DNA of 56,771 nucleotides. Origin: an uncultured Lachnospiraceae bacterium (GTDB taxonomy: Bacteria; Bacillota; Clostridia; Lachnospirales; Lachnospiraceae). The stretch lies in contig CAJTMW010000028.1 of the NCBI GenBank assembly GCA_910577275.1, forward strand, positions 1-56,771, written 5' to 3'. Made by a program: the position numbers and the translations under genes. The notes beneath the pieces were generated by a model. It saw nothing but the letters and a program-made list of their open reading frames with translations. It made no database searches and was not told where the DNA came from. Below are positions 43,566 through 50,845 of this stretch, piece after piece (position 1 is the stretch's first letter; every line of letters starts with the position of its first letter).

Positions 43566-43661
43566 TTAATGATGAATCCTCCTGAAAATGGGCGCACTAT
43601 CCCCATGAAGGGGAAAAATGTAACCTTTTTTCAGTTGCAGATTCGTCATTTTCCAGAACAT
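43566..43661 (-). CDS. Putative leader peptide of the MFS attenuator (31 aa)
   Basis: ATG 43661 is eight bases after GAAAGG and begins ~27 bases after the expected transcription start. It encodes a basic 31-residue peptide (MFWKMTNLQLKKGYIF at the start, FRRIHH at the end) that ends at TAA 43566. Its last codons contain AGGAGG, which could start a second short frame (43514-43570, 18 codons, non-standard ATT start) that ends inside the masking hairpin. Layout fits ribosome-stalling attenuation. Whether it is translated is untested. Confidence 0.5.
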   Translation of the reverse strand: MFWKMTNLQLKKGYIFPLHGDSAPIFRRIHH

Positions 43662-43694
43662 ATATTTAACCTTTCAGAAATTACTATATGGTTG

Positions 43695-43723
43695 ATTATA
43701 CGAGAGTTTTGGCGGGAAGTCAA
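43695..43723 (-). promoter_or_regulatory. Strong promoter of the MFS gene
   Basis: Read leftward: TTGACT (43718-43723), 17-base spacer, TATAAT (43695-43700). Near-consensus. The leader to the MFS start codon is about 200 bases. Confidence 0.88.
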
Positions 43724-43730
43724 GTCCGCC

Positions 43731-44678
43731 TCAGACCGTAACAACAATTTTCCCGTTTATCTTCCCGCTGTCCAAAGCCATGCACGCTTCCCGGATATCC
43801 TTAAAATCATAAACCGCACCCATGCAGGGTTCAAGCATCTTCCTGTCCAGAAAAGCAAATATCTCTCCCATGACTTCCCTTGTCGGCCAATTGCTGTGGA
43901 AACCGGTCAGATATACGCCATTGGGAATAAACTTGATGGGGTCAAATCCATTCAGGGTGTACACGCCTCCAAGAATACCCGTATTACACACGATGCCGCC
44001 CTTTTTCATACATTGCAGCGTATCGAGAAGCGTCCTCGGCCCCACCAGCTCCAGCGCCTTTGTCACACCGGCCAGATTTCCTGAAAGCTTCCCCGTATCC
44101 AACACAGCCTCGTCCACACCGGCAAGAAGCGGAAGCTTTTCCGCCCGATGGGTCGTTGCCATCACCCGGCATCCATAAGCCTTCGCAATCTGGATTGCCG
44201 CATATCCCAGCGCACAGGTTGCACCCCGAATCAAAAGCCAATCAGAAGACTTAAGGTTCAGCCCTTCAAACAGAGAACCCCACGCTGTAAAATAGGTTTC
44301 CGGCACCGCTCCAAGCATTGCCCAGGGCAGGCGGCTCTCCACCGGGAATACATGATGCACAGGCAGCAGCGCATACTCCGCATAACTGCCGTTAAAACTC
44401 CTCCCCATACCGCCCATCAGGGCTGCCACCTTTTGTCCGACCTTAAAACCGCTGTCCGATGCGTCCGCAACTTCACCCACACACTCAATGCCGGGAATGA
44501 CAGGTTTTTGGATATAATCGTTTTCAATTTCATGCAGACGCAGTATCTGTTCGGAATGATTCATGCCAAAGGCCTTTACTTTTACCAGCACCCACCCCGG
44601 CCTTACCTCAGGGACAGCCACCTCCGACAGCGTCACATCTCCCGCCCTTGTTATACCGCTTAAAACAACCGCTTTCAT
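43731..44678 (-). CDS. MDR-type (quinone oxidoreductase-like) dehydrogenase in the RiPP operon
   Basis: A 315-residue NAD(P)-dependent medium-chain dehydrogenase. The N-terminal catalytic domain has VLVKVKAFGMNHSEQILR and PVIPGIECVGEV; the Rossmann part has WLLIRGATCALGYAAIQIAK and CRVMATTHRAEK. Structural zinc cysteines are absent, as in quinone oxidoreductases. I start at ATG 44678, behind AAAGGA; it is 14 bp after the radical SAM gene stop. It could act on the modified peptide or on quinones or aldehydes sensed by HxlR (inference). Confidence 0.88.
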   Translation of the reverse strand: MKAVVLSGITRAGDVTLSEVAVPEVRPGWVLVKVKAFGMNHSEQILRLHEIENDYIQKPVIPGIECVGEVADASDSGFKVGQKVAALMGGMGRSFNGSYAEYALLPVHHVFPVESRLPWAMLGAVPETYFTAWGSLFEGLNLKSSDWLLIRGATCALGYAAIQIAKAYGCRVMATTHRAEKLPLLAGVDEAVLDTGKLSGNLAGVTKALELVGPRTLLDTLQCMKKGGIVCNTGILGGVYTLNGFDPIKFIPNGVYLTGFHSNWPTREVMGEIFAFLDRKMLEPCMGAVYDFKDIREACMALDSGKINGKIVVTV

Positions 44679-44692
44679 CTTTTTCCTTTCCG

Positions 44693-45733
44693 CTATGCCA
44701 GGCTCACAGCTTTCCAGCATTGCGGGTCTGCATCATAAAAGTCTCCATGCGCCCCGCTTGCAACTGCCGGGCATCCCCGGCACCATGCCTTTAACTCACA
44801 TTTAGCACATTTTTTAAATTTATCATATTGCCGGTACTGCTCCATCTGGCATATCCACACATCCGCCAGCCTGTCTTCAAACACATTTGCCACCTTACTG
44901 TTCTGTACCCGCCTGCATGCATAGACATCTCCATCGGGCAGGATAGTCATATGGCAATTGCCGCAGTTGCAGCCACCGTAAATCATCCCCTCTTTCGCAT
45001 TCTCCGGTATTTTAAATTCCCCTGTCTCATACTCATACAGCGTCCACAGATGGTCTTTTTTATTAAAATATGTCTCGCAGCCGGCCGCTTCATATTCCCT
45101 GAACTTCTTATCGCAGGCTGCAAGCAGCTCCCGGTATTCGAAGGGCTCAATCCCCACTTCCTTTTCCCCGCTGGTGGGACAATACCTCGCAAAAGCGAAT
45201 ACATCCGCCTTATATGCCACTACCGTATCGATAATGTCCGGAATCTCTCTGATATTTTCTCCCGACACTGTGGTCATAATCACCGCCCGTATGCCCGCCC
45301 GTTTCAGGCAGCCAATCTTCTCCAACGTAACGGCGAAGGAACCCGGCTTACGGAACCAGTCATGCTTTTTTTGCATCCCGTCTATGGAGAGCTGGTACTT
45401 TTGACACCCATACTCTTTCAGCCTCCGGCATACCTCATCGTTCAGATGGAACGGGTTTCCAAGAATCGCAAAGGGAATTTCTCTGCGTTTCAAAAGCTCC
45501 AGAAGCCGCCAGAAATCCGGGTGCAGAATCGGGTCGCCTCCCGTAATATAAAAATAAGGGAGCCTGTGATATATCTCACAGAAATCCTCACAGTTTGCCA
45601 GAGTGTCCTTAATCTGCTCCCAGGACATAGAATCCGGCTTTTTACAATTGTTTTCTGAAAAAATATAACAGTGCCTGCACCTTTGGTCGCAGTCATCCGT
45701 AATGTGCCACTGAAAAGCGAAGTATTCTCTCAC
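44693..45733 (-). CDS. Radical SAM/SPASM maturase of the ACGX RiPP system
   Basis: A 346-residue enzyme. The radical SAM cluster is TDDCDQRCRHCYIF (CX3CX2C) near residue 15; PYFYITGGDPILHP is the SAM-binding GGDP region. The C-terminal SPASM domain has GGCNCGNCHMTILPDGDVYA, then CAKCELKAWCRGCP, with enough cysteines for two auxiliary clusters. Together with the ACGX-repeat precursor just upstream it matches the family NCBI calls the ACGX system. I start at GTG 45733 because GGAAGGAAGG is nine bases upstream; ATG 45754 has no site. The chemistry is unknown; SPASM maturases often make thioether or C-C links at Cys. Confidence 0.9.
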   Translation of the reverse strand: MREYFAFQWHITDDCDQRCRHCYIFSENNCKKPDSMSWEQIKDTLANCEDFCEIYHRLPYFYITGGDPILHPDFWRLLELLKRREIPFAILGNPFHLNDEVCRRLKEYGCQKYQLSIDGMQKKHDWFRKPGSFAVTLEKIGCLKRAGIRAVIMTTVSGENIREIPDIIDTVVAYKADVFAFARYCPTSGEKEVGIEPFEYRELLAACDKKFREYEAAGCETYFNKKDHLWTLYEYETGEFKIPENAKEGMIYGGCNCGNCHMTILPDGDVYACRRVQNSKVANVFEDRLADVWICQMEQYRQYDKFKKCAKCELKAWCRGCPAVASGAHGDFYDADPQCWKAVSLA

Positions 45734-45799
45734 GGGTCCATACCTTCCTTCCATAAAAATTTATGTCAACGCCTGACGGCGTTTTTGTTTCCAGGCATT

Positions 45800-45824
45800 C
45801 CCGGCAGCCGGTCAGACTGCCGGG
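45800..45824 (-). promoter_or_regulatory. Stem-loop in the spacer between precursor and maturase
   Basis: CCCGGCAG and CTGCCGGG pair perfectly (eight base pairs, nine-base loop) without a T-tract on this strand. A second stem (AACGCC/GGCGTT, 45768-45783) lies nearer the maturase. Such hairpins often protect or partly terminate the precursor mRNA, so more precursor than enzyme is made. Confidence 0.6.
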
Positions 45825-45846
45825 CAAATGTCACATGGCAGCCTGA

Positions 45847-45972
45847 TTATTTGTCGCCGGCGCCACATGCCGACCCGCATGCTGCTGGCTTTTCTTCCGG
45901 CTTGTCTCCGGCTCCGCAGGCCGAAGCTGGTGCTGCCATATTGTTCCACCCGGATAAATTTGAAAGTGCCAT
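45847..45972 (-). CDS. ACGX-repeat RiPP precursor peptide (41 aa)
   Basis: ATG 45972 is nine bases after GGAGG and opens a 41-codon gene missed by usual length cut-offs. The leader is MALSNLSGWNNMAAPAS; the core holds three ACGx units (ACGAGDK, then ACGSACGAGDK at the C-terminus) separated by a charged stretch (PEEKPA). The maturase gene follows after 113 bp. ACGX-repeat peptides are a predicted RiPP family with a dedicated radical SAM/SPASM enzyme; the cysteines are the likely sites of modification. The product and its role are unknown to me. Confidence 0.9.
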   Translation of the reverse strand: MALSNLSGWNNMAAPASACGAGDKPEEKPAACGSACGAGDK

Positions 45973-46023
45973 AATCTTTTACCTCCATTTTTCTATTTGC
46001 GTCCTTTTCCTGTCCGCCATTTA

Positions 46024-46072
46024 ATTGTAGTTAATTATTTCCCGTAAAAAAAGTACGCACTTTTTTATTACC
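46024..46072 (-). promoter_or_regulatory. Putative HxlR operator and promoter of the RiPP operon
   Basis: AAAAAAGT-ACGC-ACTTTTTT (46047-46066) is a perfect eight-base inverted repeat, extended by GTAA and TTAC outside. Leftward, a TACAAT -10 box (46024-46029) is 17 bases away, so the dyad covers the position of a poor -35. This is how HxlR-type sites usually lie. A second imperfect dyad, GGTTAC-TTTTTT-GTGACC, is at 46074-46091. Confidence 0.55.
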
Positions 46073-46312
46073 CGGTTACTTTTTTGTGACCCCTCTTTTG
46101 TCCCATGAAAGGAGCATCCATACGCCTGTAGCGGAATGAATAATAAAGCACAAAGGCCGCCGCTGTTACCGCACATGAAACAGGACAGAGTAAAAGGAAT
46201 GAGCCGGGAACCTGTTCATCCCTGCGTCACCACATCCTGTCCTTGACGAAATCATCCCATTAGATTACAATTCATATGTAACATTCAAATATAAACCTAT
46301 GGAGGAATCTGT
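46073..46312. other. Divergent control region between RiPP operon and hxlR
   Basis: A ~340-bp gap in all (45973-46312), with the dyads above, a promoter for hxlR, and a middle part (46100-46240) in which I see no gene or repeat. Confidence 0.5.
46243..46271 (+). promoter_or_regulatory. Promoter of hxlR-type gene
   Basis: TTGACG (46243-46248), 17-base spacer, TACAAT (46266-46271). TTACA-ATTCATA-TGTAA overlaps the -10 and could be an autoregulatory site. Confidence 0.75.
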
Positions 46313-46645
46313 ATGCTGACAAAAGAAGAAATGCCTGCCTGTCCGGTGGCCACGACTGTATCTTTGATTGGCAGCAAATGGAAGCTGCTAATCATACGCA
46401 ATCTTCTGGCGCGTCCCTGGCGGTTTAACGAACTGAAAAGAGACCTCGCCGGTATCAGCCAGAAGGTACTGACTGACAGCCTGCGTTCTCTGGAAAGCGA
46501 CGGAATCATCACCCGGACAGTGTACCCGGAGGTTCCGCCAAGGGTAGAATATGCCCTGAGCGAGCTTGGGGAATCCATGCGTCCCATCATCCATTCCATG
46601 GAAGTGTGGGGAATCGCCTACCAAAAGACCATGTCGAATACATAA
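46313..46645 (+). CDS. HxlR-family winged-helix regulator
   Basis: A 110-residue regulator. Cys at residue 10 (PACPVATTVSLIGSKWKLLI) is the redox-sensing position of many HxlR proteins. The winged helix continues with RPWRFNELKRDLAGISQKVL and ESDGIITRTVYPEVPPRVEY, the typical beta-wing. GGAGGA lies six bases before the ATG. Divergent from the RiPP operon with a dyad between, it is the likely regulator of it, possibly responding to quinones or aldehydes. Confidence 0.92.
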   Translation: MLTKEEMPACPVATTVSLIGSKWKLLIIRNLLARPWRFNELKRDLAGISQKVLTDSLRSLESDGIITRTVYPEVPPRVEYALSELGESMRPIIHSMEVWGIAYQKTMSNT

Positions 46646-46704
46646 GGAAATTGTCCGGTCAGAAAAACAGCTCGGGAGAAGTAAAAAGGGCAGAAAAATC
46701 TACA

Positions 46705-46743
46705 TAAAAAAGGGGCAAACGATATCACAGCTTCCGTCTGCCC
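46705..46743 (-). terminator. Terminator of the ABC transporter operon
   Basis: Read leftward: GGGCAGACG pairs with CGTTTGCCC (nine pairs, one G-U) around a 13-base loop, followed by CTTTTTT. It follows the small membrane protein gene by 15 bp. Confidence 0.8.
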
Positions 46744-46758
46744 AACAACATATCCCTG

Positions 46759-46968
46759 TTACAAAATAAAAGGCAAAATCAACGCCGCAATCCCAAGCAC
46801 AGCAAATATGACGCCCCCAAGCCTTGTATTAAGTCTGTATAAATCCGACGGCCCGTCGGCATAACAGGATTTCCATTTCTCCGTCACTTCCCAGATAAAA
46901 TCGGGTCTGGCAAAAGCCAGAACGCCGATTATGATAAAAATAATTCCGCAAATAATACTCCACAGCAT
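46759..46968 (-). CDS. Small two-helix membrane protein (DUF6199-like)
   Basis: A 69-residue protein with two membrane helices (MLWSIICGIIFIIIGVLAF and GVIFAVLGIAALILPFI) around a polar loop containing WEVTEKWKSCYADGPSDLYR. The pattern matches what I recall as DUF6199. GAGGG lies five bases before ATG 46968; ATG 46980 has no site. It follows the binding-protein gene after ~35 bp, so it may be an accessory part of the transporter or a stray passenger. Confidence 0.7.
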   Translation of the reverse strand: MLWSIICGIIFIIIGVLAFARPDFIWEVTEKWKSCYADGPSDLYRLNTRLGGVIFAVLGIAALILPFIL

Positions 46969-47003
46969 AGCATCCCTCATTCAACGCGCCGGTCTGAAAA
47001 AAC

Positions 47004-47960
47004 TTACTCCGCCCTGGAAATATCCGTTCCGAAATACTTTTCCGAAAGCTCCGTCAGCTTCCCTTCCGCCGCAAGCTCCGCAATCGCCTGATTGACAGCC
47101 TCCTTAAGGCTTTCCGTCTCCGCCCCTTTTCTGAAAGGAATTGCCACCTGGGTTGCATCGCTGGTCAGCGTTGCGATTTTGATATTGGCGTCGGGGTGAA
47201 CCTTCATATAATCATAATAAGTAACTTCCGCATTTAAGGTTGCGTCAATCCGCCCGGTAAGAAGCAGCTCAAAGGTCTGGTTCAAATCATCCACGCCGGT
47301 AACCTCCGCCCCATAGCTTTCCGCCACCTCCGCATAGGTGCTGGAAATGGTGTTGGCTGTGTGCTTCCCGTTCAAATCTTCCATGGACTGGATTTCCTCA
47401 TAATCGCCTTTTACAATAACCGCCGTCCGGTTATAGGCATAGGGCGTGCTGAAATCATATTTTTTCTGCCTCTCTTCCGTGATATCCACGCCGTTTACCA
47501 TGATATCATACCGTCCGGCGTCAAGCCCTGCAAGCAATCCGTCCCATTCGCCCTCAACAAAGCTTGCCGTAACTCCCAGCTTCTCTGCAATCAGCTTCGC
47601 CACCTCAACGTCATATCCCACAAGATTGTCGTTCTCGTCATGATAGGTCCAGGGCGCCCATGTTCCTTCCATGGCAACGACGATTTCACCTTTTTCCTGA
47701 ATCTGCGCAAGCAAATCTTCGCCTGCCGCCCCGGCTTCTGCTTCGCTTCCCGCAGCTGCGTCGGAACCGGCGCCGTCTGTCTCCGCCGCCCCGCTGTCCG
47801 CCGCATTTTCTTCCGATGCCTCGCCTGACTGCGAATTTTCCAAACCGGAATCTGCCGCGCCTTTGGTGCTTTGCGCTGTTTTGCCGTTTCCGCATCCTGT
47901 CAGAAACAGGGCTGATAATAACACTACAGATAATAAAGTATTTACAATTCGTCTTTTCAT
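47004..47960 (-). CDS. Polar amino-acid ABC transporter, substrate-binding lipoprotein
   Basis: A 318-residue lipoprotein. Signal peptide with lipobox LFLTGC (Cys ~residue 22) and a ~60-residue acidic low-complexity linker. The binding domain (EIVVAMEGTWAPWTYHDEN, VGYDVEVAKLIAEKLG) is the SBP family 3 fold, typical for Gln, Arg, cystine. I start at ATG 47960, ten bases after AGGAG; the open frame to 48053 is not needed. It is third in a permease-ATPase-SBP operon. Confidence 0.92.
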   Translation of the reverse strand: MKRRIVNTLLSVVLLSALFLTGCGNGKTAQSTKGAADSGLENSQSGEASEENAADSGAAETDGAGSDAAAGSEAEAGAAGEDLLAQIQEKGEIVVAMEGTWAPWTYHDENDNLVGYDVEVAKLIAEKLGVTASFVEGEWDGLLAGLDAGRYDIMVNGVDITEERQKKYDFSTPYAYNRTAVIVKGDYEEIQSMEDLNGKHTANTISSTYAEVAESYGAEVTGVDDLNQTFELLLTGRIDATLNAEVTYYDYMKVHPDANIKIATLTSDATQVAIPFRKGAETESLKEAVNQAIAELAAEGKLTELSEKYFGTDISRAE

Positions 47961-47976
47961 AATCAGAAAACTCCTC

Positions 47977-48732
47977 CTATTCCTCTTCTCCTCCGCCGCT
48001 TTCGCCCACGGTCTGCAAAAACACTTTCGTCCTCTCCTCTTTGGGGTTTGCAAAAAACTCTTTCGAGCTTCCCGCCTCCACCAGCGTCCCGTCCTCCATG
48101 AACATCACCTTGCTGGATACATTTCTTGCAAACCCCATCTCGTGGGTGACAACAAGCATGGTCATTCCCTCGTCCGCAAGCTGGCGCATGACGGAAAGCA
48201 CCTCTCCGGTGAGCTCCGGGTCCAGCGCGGAGGTTGGCTCGTCAAAGTAAATAATCTCCGGCTCCGTGGCAATGGCGCGGGCAATGGCCACTCTCTGCTG
48301 CTGGCCGCCGGAAAGTTGGTCGGGATAATAATGATACCTGTCGGACATGCCCACCTTGTCAAGCGCGCGCTTTCCGATTTTCTCCGCCTCCGCCTTTGGC
48401 ATTTTTCGCGCAATAACCAAACCTTCGGTTACATTCTGCAAAGCGGTTTTATTTAAAAACAAATTATAATTCTGAAAAACAAACGCGGTCTTTCGCCGCA
48501 ATCGGGAAATCTCCTTTTTGGAAACCTTTCCGAATATAAATTCCTCTCCGTCGAAAATCATGGAGCCTCCGTCGGCTGCTTCCAGAAAATTCATACAGCG
48601 AAGAAGCGTGGTCTTTCCCGAACCGCTGGGGCCCAGAACAGCCACCACGTCCCCCTGCTCCACCGCAAAGCTCACTCCCTTTAAGACTTCAAGTCCGTCA
48701 AAGGATTTCCGTATATTTTTTATTTCCAGCAT
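47977..48732 (-). CDS. Polar amino-acid ABC transporter, ATP-binding protein
   Basis: A 251-residue ATPase: Walker A LGPSGSGKTTLLRCMNFLE, Q-loop VFQNYNLF, signature LSGGQQQRVAIARAI, Walker B IIYFDEPTSALDPE and the H-loop THEMGFA. The GlnQ/ArtP type. Ends 16 bp before the binding-protein gene and starts 3 bp after the permease stop. Confidence 0.95.
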   Translation of the reverse strand: MLEIKNIRKSFDGLEVLKGVSFAVEQGDVVAVLGPSGSGKTTLLRCMNFLEAADGGSMIFDGEEFIFGKVSKKEISRLRRKTAFVFQNYNLFLNKTALQNVTEGLVIARKMPKAEAEKIGKRALDKVGMSDRYHYYPDQLSGGQQQRVAIARAIATEPEIIYFDEPTSALDPELTGEVLSVMRQLADEGMTMLVVTHEMGFARNVSSKVMFMEDGTLVEAGSSKEFFANPKEERTKVFLQTVGESGGGEEE

Positions 48733-48735
48733 ACG

Positions 48736-49410
48736 TCAATCCTCCCTCCTTTTGTGTGTTGCCAGCCTTTTCTCCCCGGCTCTCTGCAGTCCTGTAAGCA
48801 CTGTGGAAAATAAAAGGTAAATCAGTCCAACTTCTATGTATAAGACAAGGGGCTCGTAGGTTCTGGCCACGATGCGCTGGGTCACCATAAACATCTCCGT
48901 CACGGTGATATTCGCCGCAAGCGAGGTATCCTTTACCATTGCTATCAGGGAATTGGAAAGGGGCGGAAAGGCTGTGCGCATGGCCTGAGGCAGGACAATC
49001 CGTCGCATAATCTGCATATAGGACATTCCCGCACAGTAGCCCGCTTCCATCTGCCCTGCCGGTACTGCTTCCAGCGCCGCTCGAATGGACTCTGCGCAGT
49101 AAGCGCCTTCGTTGAGGGAAAACACCAGCACCGCAGCAGGAAAAGGGTCAATCAGAATCCCCACATTGGGAAGTCCGTAAAACACCACAAAAAGCTGTAC
49201 CAGAAGCGGCGTCCCACGGAAAATCCAGATATAAAATCTCGCCAACTGCTTTAACACTTTCACATTTGCAAACTGTATCATTGCCATTGCCACGGCAATC
49301 ACAAGAGCCAGCGAAAAGGCAATCACAGTCAGAGGGATTGTCATGGTAAGTCCCGGCAAAAGAATTTTCCAGAAGGAATCCGCTAAAAGACTCCATAATT
49401 CTTCATTCAT
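48736..49410 (-). CDS. Polar amino-acid ABC transporter, permease
   Basis: A 224-residue HisM/GlnP-type permease with five membrane segments, RGTPLLVQLFVVFYGLP and the ATPase-contact (EAA) loop EAGYCAGMSYMQIMRRIVLPQ. Only one permease is encoded, so a homodimer is likely. Family and layout resemble cystine transporters (TcyB/YecS) but the substrate is not certain. Confidence 0.93.
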   Translation of the reverse strand: MNEELWSLLADSFWKILLPGLTMTIPLTVIAFSLALVIAVAMAMIQFANVKVLKQLARFYIWIFRGTPLLVQLFVVFYGLPNVGILIDPFPAAVLVFSLNEGAYCAESIRAALEAVPAGQMEAGYCAGMSYMQIMRRIVLPQAMRTAFPPLSNSLIAMVKDTSLAANITVTEMFMVTQRIVARTYEPLVLYIEVGLIYLLFSTVLTGLQRAGEKRLATHKRRED

Positions 49411-49437
49411 TTTTATCTGTCACCTTCTTCCCTGTGT

Positions 49438-49490
49438 CCGAACTTATATTCGTTCCGGTTTATATTATCAGACATGCGGATAAATGGCAA
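49438..49490 (-). promoter_or_regulatory. Promoter and nearby dyad of the ABC transporter operon
   Basis: Read leftward: TTGCCA (49485-49490), 17-base spacer, TAATAT (49462-49467). Just downstream CCGGAAC...GTTCGG (49438-49458) forms an imperfect inverted repeat over the transcription start, a possible repressor site. Confidence 0.6.
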
Positions 49491-49494
49491 CGCT

Positions 49495-49872
49495 TTATTT
49501 TCGTAAATTATTTTCCTTGTCAAAAAATGCCTTTTTAAGTACCAGATACTCCTCTTTCGAACATACCTCGCGGCACCTTTTCTGATATTCCCCGGAACGT
49601 TTCAGCATATCTGAAATTTTCACACAGGGAAACTCCCGGCATTGATTACATTTTTCCACGCCATGTTCTTTTGTGCATTCCACCAGTTTGTAGGTGCATT
49701 GTTTATGGGACGAGCATCCTGTGCAGCGAATTTCTTCCTTCGGAACAATCCTGTCTCTCCAACCGACTCTGTACCACAGCTCCGCGGTTTTTTCCAGTTC
49801 TTCGTCGCTTTTCGCCAGATATCTCGGACACTCAAGACAGTTGTCTCCGCATAAAGTGATTTTCTCCATCAT
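49495..49872 (-). CDS. DUF3795 cysteine-rich protein
   Basis: A 125-residue protein with about eleven cysteines in zinc- or cluster-like spacing: LCGDNCLECPRYL, then IRCTGCSSHKQCTYKLVEC, then CNQCREFPCVKI. The DUF3795 family; function unknown. ATGATG start overlaps the stop of the small membrane protein gene, with GGAGG upstream. Confidence 0.85.
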   Translation of the reverse strand: MMEKITLCGDNCLECPRYLAKSDEELEKTAELWYRVGWRDRIVPKEEIRCTGCSSHKQCTYKLVECTKEHGVEKCNQCREFPCVKISDMLKRSGEYQKRCREVCSKEEYLVLKKAFFDKENNLRK

Positions 49873-50111
49873 TCCTCCTCCAATTCACGCATTCTTTTGC
49901 GGATGTACAGCTTCATAATAAAACACAGAATCAGCACACACACCGTAACCAATCCATAAACCAGAATGCTGGTATACCATGGGGCTGACTGCATCTCATA
50001 CAGCCCCGGGCGCGTCCGGTAATCCCAGTACAAATAAATCCCATGGCCAAGCAGGACCCCCACCGCGCTTCCCATTATAATATTCAAAATCCGGTTAAAC
50101 CGTTCAAGCAT
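49869..50111 (-). CDS. Small two-helix membrane protein (80 aa)
   Basis: Two membrane segments (IMGSAVGVLLGHGIYLYW and ILVYGLVTVCVLILCFIM) and a basic then acidic tail (YIRKRMRELEEE). No recognised family beyond conserved small membrane proteins of Clostridia. It overlaps the GNAT gene by 28 bp and DUF3795 by four, so the three genes form a coupled unit. Confidence 0.65.
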   Translation of the reverse strand: MLERFNRILNIIMGSAVGVLLGHGIYLYWDYRTRPGLYEMQSAPWYTSILVYGLVTVCVLILCFIMKLYIRKRMRELEEE

Positions 50112-50707
50112 GACTTTCCCCCTTCCACAAAACGGACGTCCGAAATGTCCCAGTACTTCCTGTATATGTATTCCTTCTCCACATTAAGATTTAACTGGTA
50201 CATCCGAAAAGTTACCGGAAAGTTTTTAGGCTGCCATTGTTCCTCATAGGAATACCTGTAGGTCATTCCCAGACGTTTCATCACATTGCCGCTTCGGGGA
50301 TTATTTACGTCGTGGGTCGCTGTGATGTACGGAATCCCGTCTTTTTTCAGCTGCGCTATTACCGCCAGTCCCGCTTCGGTTGCAATTCCCCTTTGCCAGA
50401 ATTCCCTGCGCAGCCCGTATCCGAAATCATGGCTGTCCTCCATGCTGACATTTATATAGCCAATTGGAATATTGTCCTCTTTCAGACAGACGGCATAATT
50501 ATATCCTGAAGGGTTCCGGTACTTCCTCAGATATCTGTCCTCAAGCATCGCTTTCGCTTCCTCCTGATTCTTCACCGGAAACCACGGAAGGAATGTATTG
50601 ACCTCCTTGTCCGAATAAATCAAAAAGAAAGCTTCCAAATCCTTTTCCGTAAATTTTCTTAAAATCAGTCTTTCAGTTTCAATTTTGGGGGTATTTGTCG
50701 GTTTCAA
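50084..50707 (-). CDS. GNAT acetyltransferase, RimJ/RimL type
   Basis: A 207-residue enzyme using acetyl-CoA: IETERLILRKFTEKDLEAFF at the start, IGYINVSMED, then REFWQRGIATEAGLAVIAQL (acetyl-CoA loop) and NVMKRLGMTYRYSYEEQW. I start at TTG 50707 because AAGGAG is eight bases upstream; the frame is open to ATG 50812 but that part lies over the palindromic repeat and its promoter. The substrate is unknown (N-terminus of ribosomal proteins, antibiotics or metabolites in the family). Confidence 0.88.
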   Translation of the reverse strand: MKPTNTPKIETERLILRKFTEKDLEAFFLIYSDKEVNTFLPWFPVKNQEEAKAMLEDRYLRKYRNPSGYNYAVCLKEDNIPIGYINVSMEDSHDFGYGLRREFWQRGIATEAGLAVIAQLKKDGIPYITATHDVNNPRSGNVMKRLGMTYRYSYEEQWQPKNFPVTFRMYQLNLNVEKEYIYRKYWDISDVRFVEGGKSCLNGLTGF

Positions 50708-50800
50708 ATTAGTAGCTCCTTCTTGTAAGGTCGGGAAAAACTTCTGATGTCTTGTTTCGTCACATTTGGAGTAAATGTGGGATGGTTTGGGATACAGATA

Positions 50801-50842
50801 TCTATTTCCCATTTTTAATATTTTTCGTTTTTGGGAAATAGA
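50801..50842. repeat. 42-bp palindromic direct repeat, left copy
   Basis: TCTATTTCCC ... TGGGAAATAGA with a 21-base centre holding AATATTTTTCG. It matches the right copy (52071-52112) at 38 of 42 positions, same orientation. It lies just past the DUF4143 gene stop and upstream of the GNAT start. Confidence 0.9.
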
Positions 50843-50845
50843 GAT

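Noticed and set aside
45734..45754. ATG 45754 as the start of the radical SAM enzyme
   Set aside because: No ribosome site upstream; the GGAAGGAAGG inside these codons fits GTG 45733.
50708..50812. N-terminal extension of the GNAT protein
   Set aside because: No ribosome site at ATG 50812, and the stretch covers regulatory DNA next to the palindrome; the TTG at 50707 has an ideal site.
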